From positions 1 through 9,941 of the forward strand of contig DASWBH010000222.1 of the NCBI GenBank assembly GCA_036390755.1: a stretch of DNA of 9,941 nucleotides. Reading direction: 5' to 3'. The notes under the pieces are model-generated. The model did not search any database. It was not told the DNA's origin and saw nothing but the letters and a program-made list of their open reading frames with translations. The stretch is from DASVHS01 sp036390755 (lineage in GTDB: Bacteria > Acidobacteriota > Thermoanaerobaculia > Gp7-AA8). The translations under genes and the position numbers were made by a program. Below, piece after piece: positions 5,567 to 9,941 of the stretch. Position 1 is the stretch's first letter; every line of letters starts with the position of its first letter.

Positions 5567-7158
5567 TGCGGCTTCACTTCCCTCTCGATCTCGTCGTAGT
5601 TCACGTCGGCGGTAGGAATGGTCATGCGCTTCCGCTTCCCGGCCTCGATCTGCACGTCGACGGTTTTCGTGTCGCGCGGGCCACGGACGCTGACCGAGTA
5701 CTTGCCCGGCTCGAGCTCGATTGCGGTTGGCGTGGAGCGTTTGTCGTCGCTGAGCTCGACCTTTTTGTGATTGTCGAGATTCACGATCTGTTCGATGTCG
5801 CCCCAGGGCGATGCCGAGAGGAGAAGCACGCCGTGATCTGGCGAGACGGGCGCGTTCGCGGTCGCCGTAACTTGCGCAGTGCTCGGAGCGGCGGTGTGCG
5901 CGGACTGCGGCTCGCGCCGACGCAGCAGCACGAAGCTCGTCACGCCGATCAGGACTATGAGCGCGACGACACCGGCGATCATGCCGCCGGCGCTACGGCG
6001 GGTGGCCGGCGACAGAACCGGCTCGACGAGCGTCCTCGGCTCCGCGCCCGTCCGCTCAACAATAGTCGGATCGTTGCTGCCGAGCGTGCCGGCGGCGGGG
6101 GTGTACCTCGGCAGCTCATTGACGGTCTTCGCCGCCGACAGCGTGACCATGCGCTCGCCGAGCCCGAACTTCTCATCGGGCTGGATCGACGGACGGATCA
6201 CTTCGAGTGATCCCGCGAATTCCGCGGCGGAGCGGAAGCGGTCAGCGCGATTCTTCGCAAGCGCTTTCATCACGATCGACTCGAGTTGCGGCGGCACGTT
6301 CACCTGCGGGTTCATCTCGGCGATGCGCGGCGGTTTCTCGCTCACGTGTTTGAGGATGTACGCCTGCGGAGTCGACCCCTGGAACGGCGCGCGGCCGGAG
6401 AGCATCTCGTACATCACGATGCCGAACGAATAGAGATCCGTGCGCGGGTCGAGGCGCTCGCCTTCTTTCAGATATCCGGCCTGCTCGGGCGACGCGTATT
6501 TCAATTTGCCGAGGAACATGCCGGTCTGGGTAAGTCCGGCGTTGCCTTCGCTCTCGGCGAGCGACTTGGCGATGCCGAAGTCGATGACCTTCACGAGGAG
6601 CTTCCCGTGGTGGTCCTGCGACAGCATGATGTTTTCCGCCGAGACATCGCGGTGGATCAGTCCCATCGAGTGAAGATGATCGAGGCCGGTCAACGCCTGG
6701 ATCGCCACCTCGACGGCGAGCCGCGACGGCATCGGACCGTTCTTGGCGATCCACTTCTGAATGTTCACGCCGTCGATGAACTCCCAGACCATGTAATAGG
6801 AGCCGTCCTCGAGCCGGGCGAAGTCATACAGCATCGCCAGATTGCGATGCTTGATGGTGGTGGAAGTGCGCGCCTCCTGGAGGAAGCGCTGCAGCGCCTG
6901 TTCGTCGGTCTCGACGCTCGGCCGCATGATCTTGATGACGCGAAGCTCGTTGAGATGAATGTGGCGAACCTTGAAGATCTCACCCATTCCGCCGACGCCG
7001 AGGCGGTCGAGGATCTGGTACTTGCCGTCGATGAGACGGCTGCCGTAGGTGCGCTGGAACTTCGTAACGCGGTCGCCGCAGTGGGGACACTGGTCGAGGG
7101 CCGGGTCGATAGGTTTCTTGCAGCGAAGACAGGTGATCGGGGTCGTGGCGCTGCTCAA
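5563..7158 (-). CDS. Transmembrane Ser/Thr protein kinase with N-terminal zinc ribbon and C-terminal PEGA-like domain
   Basis: 531 residues from TTG 7158. Domains in order: a zinc ribbon (C10-x2-C13, C24-x2-C27); a Hanks-type kinase (about 47-322) with G54-V-G-G-M-G59, ATP-site K76, helix-C E95, HRDVSAEN (169-176; catalytic D171, N176), D193-F-G195 and SPEQ (223-226); a Thr/Pro-rich juxtamembrane region (340-388); one membrane segment (392-412); then an extracytoplasmic PEGA-like beta domain (443-515, including IELEPGKYSVSVRG). The usual catalytic-loop Lys is Ser173, a variant I associate with myxobacterial-type kinases; the other core residues are intact, so activity is expected. The TTG start overlaps the preceding gene's stop as TTGA and follows GAGGG (7167-7163). 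A frame open further upstream, to 7446, only reads through the FHA domain of the neighbouring gene. Likely role: envelope-linked phosphorylation, controlled by the PP2C and read by the FHA proteins of the same operon. Confidence 0.92.
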   Translation of the reverse strand: MSSATTPITCLRCKKPIDPALDQCPHCGDRVTKFQRTYGSRLIDGKYQILDRLGVGGMGEIFKVRHIHLNELRVIKIMRPSVETDEQALQRFLQEARTSTTIKHRNLAMLYDFARLEDGSYYMVWEFIDGVNIQKWIAKNGPMPSRLAVEVAIQALTGLDHLHSMGLIHRDVSAENIMLSQDHHGKLLVKVIDFGIAKSLAESEGNAGLTQTGMFLGKLKYASPEQAGYLKEGERLDPRTDLYSFGIVMYEMLSGRAPFQGSTPQAYILKHVSEKPPRIAEMNPQVNVPPQLESIVMKALAKNRADRFRSAAEFAGSLEVIRPSIQPDEKFGLGERMVTLSAAKTVNELPRYTPAAGTLGSNDPTIVERTGAEPRTLVEPVLSPATRRSAGGMIAGVVALIVLIGVTSFVLLRRREPQSAHTAAPSTAQVTATANAPVSPDHGVLLLSASPWGDIEQIVNLDNHKKVELSDDKRSTPTAIELEPGKYSVSVRGPRDTKTVDVQIEAGKRKRMTIPTADVNYDEIEREVKPQ

Positions 7159-8372
7159 TGGTCCCTCAGAACATACGTGCAGGCCGGATCGGCGCCGAAG
7201 CGCACGACATCGCCCGCTTTGAGCCGGACCTTGTCGACGCGCGTGTTGTTGACGTAGGTGCCGTTGGCGGATTGCAGGTCCTCGAGCACCCACGCTGCGC
7301 CGTTCAAAGTCATGCGCGCGTGGTGCCGCGACACGGCGGGATGCGACAGCACGATCGAGCAGGTCCGGTCGCGGCCGACCATCACGGAGTCGCCGCTGAT
7401 CGGGTGGTTGTCCGCGCCTTCGTTCTTCACAGGAACGAGCATCCACCGCGAGCCGCCCGATGACGCGACCTGGGGAGCGGGAGCGCTCGCGCGCGCCGCG
7501 GGCGCGGCCTCGACCGGCTGCCTGACCGTGTACTCCTCGAGCGCCTCGAAGAATTCGCGCGCGGTCTCGTAGCGAAGCCCGGGTTGCGGTTGCATCGCCT
7601 TGACAACAATGCTGTCGAGCTCCCGATCGATTTCCTTCTTGAGAGCGCTGGGCGGTTTCTTATCTCCGCGATAAATCGCATCGATCAGCTTCGGCAGCGA
7701 GCGGCTGTTGAACGGTAAGGAGCCTGTCAGCATCTCGTACAAGACCACGCCGGCCGAGTAGATGTCGCACTTCGCGCCGGCGTCCTTCGGCTCGCGGATC
7801 TGCTCGGGCGACATGTAGTGCGGAGTTCCGAGGAGGAAGCCGGACTTCGTGAGGACGGTCTGCGCCTGCGCGCCCGCCGCTTCCCTGATCTTGGCGATGC
7901 CGAAGTCGGTCACCTTCACGGCGCCGGAAGTCTCGCGTATCAGATTCGACGGCTTGATGTCGCGGTGAACGATGCCTTTGCCATGTGCGTAGACGAGCGC
8001 CTCGAGCATGCACTGCGCCATGGAGACGGCCTGCTTCACCGCCACCGCGCCTTTGTCGGCGATGAGCATGTCGACGGGGATTCCTTCGACGTACTCCATC
8101 ACCAGCACGGCGCCGTTCTCGTTGTTGATGAATTCGTAGAAACGCGTGATGTAGCGGTGGCGCAGCCGCGAAAGAATCTGCGCCTCCTTCACGAATCGCT
8201 TTCGCGCCGTGACCTCCGACGCGAGATCGGGCGACATGATCTTCAGCACGACCACATAGTTCGCCGGCAGCATCTCCGTCGCGGCGAGAGTGCGGCCGAC
8301 GTACACGTGGCTCATGCCGCCTTCGCCGATCTCACGCTCGACGCGATAGTTGCCGATGACGTCGCCGATCAT
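7155..8372 (-). CDS. Cytoplasmic Ser/Thr protein kinase with C-terminal FHA domain
   Basis: 405 residues with no membrane segment. The kinase domain (about 9-282) has I15-G-E-G-G-M-S21 (third glycine of the loop is Ser), K44, helix-C E63, canonical HRDIKPSN (136-143), D156-F-G158, an activation loop with T172, T175 and S177, and GTPHYMSPE (182-190). A Pro/Ala linker (285-308) leads to an FHA domain (about 310-402) with G333-R334, S348-R349-H350 and N370-G-T372, the residues that hold phosphothreonine in this family. Kinase and reader in one chain suggests that it binds its own phosphorylated loop or a phosphorylated partner, probably one encoded beside it. Its ATG overlaps the stop of the FHA gene upstream (ATGA), and its stop overlaps the next kinase's start (TTGA). 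Confidence 0.94.
   Translation of the reverse strand: MIGDVIGNYRVEREIGEGGMSHVYVGRTLAATEMLPANYVVVLKIMSPDLASEVTARKRFVKEAQILSRLRHRYITRFYEFINNENGAVLVMEYVEGIPVDMLIADKGAVAVKQAVSMAQCMLEALVYAHGKGIVHRDIKPSNLIRETSGAVKVTDFGIAKIREAAGAQAQTVLTKSGFLLGTPHYMSPEQIREPKDAGAKCDIYSAGVVLYEMLTGSLPFNSRSLPKLIDAIYRGDKKPPSALKKEIDRELDSIVVKAMQPQPGLRYETAREFFEALEEYTVRQPVEAAPAARASAPAPQVASSGGSRWMLVPVKNEGADNHPISGDSVMVGRDRTCSIVLSHPAVSRHHARMTLNGAAWVLEDLQSANGTYVNNTRVDKVRLKAGDVVRFGADPACTYVLRDH
7162..7167 (-). promoter_or_regulatory. Shine-Dalgarno-like GAGGGA deciding the TTG 7158 start
   Basis: GAGGGA (7167-7162) sits 3 bases before the TTG start (GAGGG is 4 bases away), a slightly tight spacing. Together with the TTGA stop/start overlap it supports translation of the membrane kinase by ribosomes finishing the upstream kinase-FHA gene. 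Confidence 0.6.
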
Positions 8373-8998
8373 TTCAACGCGCCTTCGTCATCCCAGTGGA
8401 AACCGTCCTCGACGAGGGGCATGAAGAGGAACCTCTGCGAGCCGATGCGAATGACATCCCGGCCGGCGAGGTCCCGGCGCGGCTCGATCTCTGCTTCGTT
8501 CACGTACGTGCCGTTCGTCGAGTTGTGGTCCATCAGGATGAATCGCCGCTCCTCGGGGCGGAAGACGAGGTCCGCGTGATGCGCGGATGCCTGCTCGTCG
8601 GTGATCACGATGTCCGAACGCTGATCGCGTCCGAGGATGTTGCGGCCCATGCGGACGGGGAATGACTCGCCGCGCGTCGCGCCGTTCAGGCCGACGAGCC
8701 ATGCGACGACGAAGCGCTTCGCTTCAGCTGCCGAACCTTCGGACCCCTTCAGCGCGGCGACCGTGCGCTCGAGAGGTGGCGCCGGCGGCGGAACCGGCTC
8801 CCGCCGCGGCGCCGGCGGAGGTGTCGCCGCGGCTACACCGCGCTGCGCTGCGGCCGGACCGGCGGCCGCACTCGACGCCACGGCTCGCGCGGGATGGGCA
8901 ACGGGAAGCTCCTGTTCCGAGCTCTCGGGCGGGCAGTACGGGCAGAGGTCCCACGACTCGTCGATGAAGTGGCCGTTTTCACATCGCTTGTCGCCCAC
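8369..8998 (-). CDS. FHA-domain protein with N-terminal zinc ribbon
   Basis: 209 residues from GTG 8998. A zinc-ribbon-like head (C6, H10, C19-P-Y-C22 in CENGHF...CPYC) is followed by a long Ala/Pro-rich linker (32-75) and a C-terminal FHA domain (about 96-195). The FHA domain has GR (123-124), DIVI, SAHHADL (138-144) and NSTNGTYVN (159-167). The usual SRxH Arg is Ala139, so phosphopeptide binding may be altered. FHA domains read phosphothreonine; placed between a PP2C and two kinases, this protein is a likely adaptor or substrate of the module. There is no membrane segment. GTG is chosen because GAGGAA precedes it by 7 bases and the Cys cluster begins at once. Its stop overlaps the next start (ATGA). 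Confidence 0.92.
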   Translation of the reverse strand: MGDKRCENGHFIDESWDLCPYCPPESSEQELPVAHPARAVASSAAAGPAAAQRGVAAATPPPAPRREPVPPPAPPLERTVAALKGSEGSAAEAKRFVVAWLVGLNGATRGESFPVRMGRNILGRDQRSDIVITDEQASAHHADLVFRPEERRFILMDHNSTNGTYVNEAEIEPRRDLAGRDVIRIGSQRFLFMPLVEDGFHWDDEGALK

Positions 8999-9005
8999 GT
9001 CGTGA

Positions 9006-9011
9006 TTCCTC
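9006..9011 (-). promoter_or_regulatory. Shine-Dalgarno GAGGAA deciding the GTG 8998 start
   Basis: GAGGAA on the minus strand (9011-9006) lies 7 bases before GTG 8998, in the 31-base gap after the PP2C stop. No ATG in the same frame lies nearby that would keep the zinc-ribbon residues. Confidence 0.7.
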
Positions 9012-9029
9012 GGACTGCCTAGCGAAAGG

Positions 9030-9941
9030 CTACCTCTTGGCGGTCGAGTTCTGCGTCTGGAACATCTGCTCCTGGCTGAAAAACAGGCACGCTCCGGCCG
9101 CGCTGAGCACCAGCGAGAACAGGATCGCCCACTTCACCACGGCATTCCCGCGCGAAACAGATCGCGGTTCGCGGATCGCCGATGGCACGTCGGGTGACGG
9201 TTCTTCTGCCATCTGCGCTCCGGGATCTGCGATCTCCTTGATCGTCGCGTCGTACGCCGCTTCATCATCGATCAGGGTGACATCCTGGTCCGGCTTTTCG
9301 GCGCGCGCCACGATCAACGTCACGTTGTCGGGACCTCCGCGCTCGAGCGCAAGATTCACCAGCTCGTCTGCCGCCCGGCCGATTGGCCGGCCATCGGCGA
9401 TCGCCTTGATCTCTTCCGTCTTCACGACACCGTGCAAGCCGTCGCTGCAAATGACGAACGTGTCGTGCTCCTGGACGTCGAGCGGCCCGCTGACGTCGAT
9501 CTCGACTTCGGCTGCGATGCCGAGCGATCGCTGCAGAACATTTCGCCGCGGATGGTTCTCGGCTTCTTTCGATGTCAGCAGCCCTTCGCGCACCATCGAC
9601 GCAACGAGCGAGTGATCCTCGGTCAACTGATGGATCCCGCCGTCTCGGATCAGGTAGATCCGCGAGTCGCCGACGTGCGCGAACCACGCCTGGCGGCCGC
9701 GAACGAGGAGTACGGACGTCGTCGTACCCATGCCGTGCAATTCTTCGTTCGTCTCGGCCTCGTTGAACACGCGCTCGTTCGCTCGCAAAAGCGCTTCGCG
9801 CAGCGCCTCGGCGACATCGGCGGTGTCGCCGCCAACGTACTGAGACTGCACGGTTTCTGCTGCCAGTCGCGACGCTGTGGCACCGCCCCGATGACCGCCC
9901 ATGCCATCGGCGACGATGAGCAGTCGCTCGCCGGCTTCCTG
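9030..9941 (-). CDS. PP2C-family Ser/Thr protein phosphatase with C-terminal membrane anchor (partial, N-terminus outside window)
   Basis: 303 codons are visible, open to the right edge. The reading frame continues above the internal ATG 9902 as ERLLIVADGMGGH, the conserved PP2C motif, so that ATG is not the start; the N-terminal RxxNED motif must lie outside. Visible catalytic motifs (window numbering from the edge): D12-G-M-G-G, MGTTTSVLL (71-79), HVGDSR (89-94), CSDGLHGVV (165-173) and GGPDNVTLI (202-210), the metal-binding aspartates of bacterial PphA/PstP-type phosphatases. An acidic cytoplasmic stretch (215-240), one membrane helix (268-288) and a short outer tail of about 15 residues follow. 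PstP-type phosphatases have this anchor layout. It should dephosphorylate the kinases and FHA partners encoded downstream, 31 bases away. The operon promoter is not in the window. Confidence 0.95.
   Translation of the reverse strand, partial: QEAGERLLIVADGMGGHRGGATASRLAAETVQSQYVGGDTADVAEALREALLRANERVFNEAETNEELHGMGTTTSVLLVRGRQAWFAHVGDSRIYLIRDGGIHQLTEDHSLVASMVREGLLTSKEAENHPRRNVLQRSLGIAAEVEIDVSGPLDVQEHDTFVICSDGLHGVVKTEEIKAIADGRPIGRAADELVNLALERGGPDNVTLIVARAEKPDQDVTLIDDEAAYDATIKEIADPGAQMAEEPSPDVPSAIREPRSVSRGNAVVKWAILFSLVLSAAGACLFFSQEQMFQTQNSTAKR

Noticed and set aside
6286..7257. 323-codon plus-strand frame opposite the membrane kinase
   Set aside because: It is an antisense shadow; the minus strand holds all kinase motifs.
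7159..7446. N-terminal extension of the zinc-ribbon kinase
   Set aside because: The extra residues are an out-of-frame reading of the neighbouring kinase's FHA domain, with no fold or motif of their own.
4508..9941. Type VI secretion post-translational control locus (PpkA/PppA/Fha)
   Set aside because: Kinase, phosphatase and FHA are present, but no Tss structural gene lies in the window, and the kinase carries a PEGA-like tail rather than a PpkA-type domain. The part outside the window cannot be excluded.

Overview
The window comes from a GC-rich bacterial chromosome. Two-domain Ser/Thr kinases, one carrying a PEGA-type tail and an HRDVSxEN catalytic loop, and FHA proteins with a zinc-ribbon head are typical of Acidobacteriota, Myxococcota and similar soil lineages. 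I lean weakly towards Acidobacteriota, but nothing here fixes the phylum. Almost every gene lies on the minus strand; one small gene lies on the plus strand. No tRNA, rRNA, insertion sequence, CRISPR array or prophage gene is visible, and no gene-free stretch exceeds about 170 bases.

Left end (1-1606): the first 486 codons of a fused homocysteine S-methyltransferase / methylenetetrahydrofolate reductase (methionine synthesis), running off the left edge. Its leader is the most interesting regulatory element in the window. A clear sigma70-type promoter (TTGACT, 17 bases, TAAATT) is followed by a sequence that closely matches the SAM-II (metA-motif) riboswitch. Next comes a perfect 8-bp hairpin with a U-run that ends right at the start codon. 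A GGGGCC in the aptamer loop is complementary to GGCCCC at the foot of the terminator, which suggests a SAM-dependent transcription-termination switch.

Middle (1626-4505): a class A penicillin-binding protein (glycosyltransferase plus transpeptidase) on the minus strand. It is divergent from a 185-residue, histone H1-like Lys/Arg/Ser-rich protein on the plus strand, which has its own promoter (GTGACA, 17 bases, TAAATT), a strong ribosome-binding site and a bidirectional terminator.

Right half (4508-9941): a compact minus-strand Ser/Thr phospho-signalling operon. In transcription order it encodes a PP2C phosphatase with a C-terminal membrane anchor (5' end outside the window), a zinc-ribbon/FHA protein, a soluble kinase fused to FHA, a membrane kinase with an N-terminal zinc ribbon and a C-terminal PEGA-like domain, and an exported TPR-like protein. 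The last four genes are linked by three 4-base stop/start overlaps (ATGA, TTGA, ATGA), so their translation is probably coupled. The set supplies writers (two kinases), an eraser (PP2C) and readers (two FHA domains), plus two parts predicted to lie outside the cytoplasm (PEGA tail, TPR protein). Together they look like a complete envelope-sensing phosphorylation module. Three starts were decided from the sequence: ATG 3896 rather than the upstream TTG, TTG 7158 rather than a long upstream extension, and GTG 8998.
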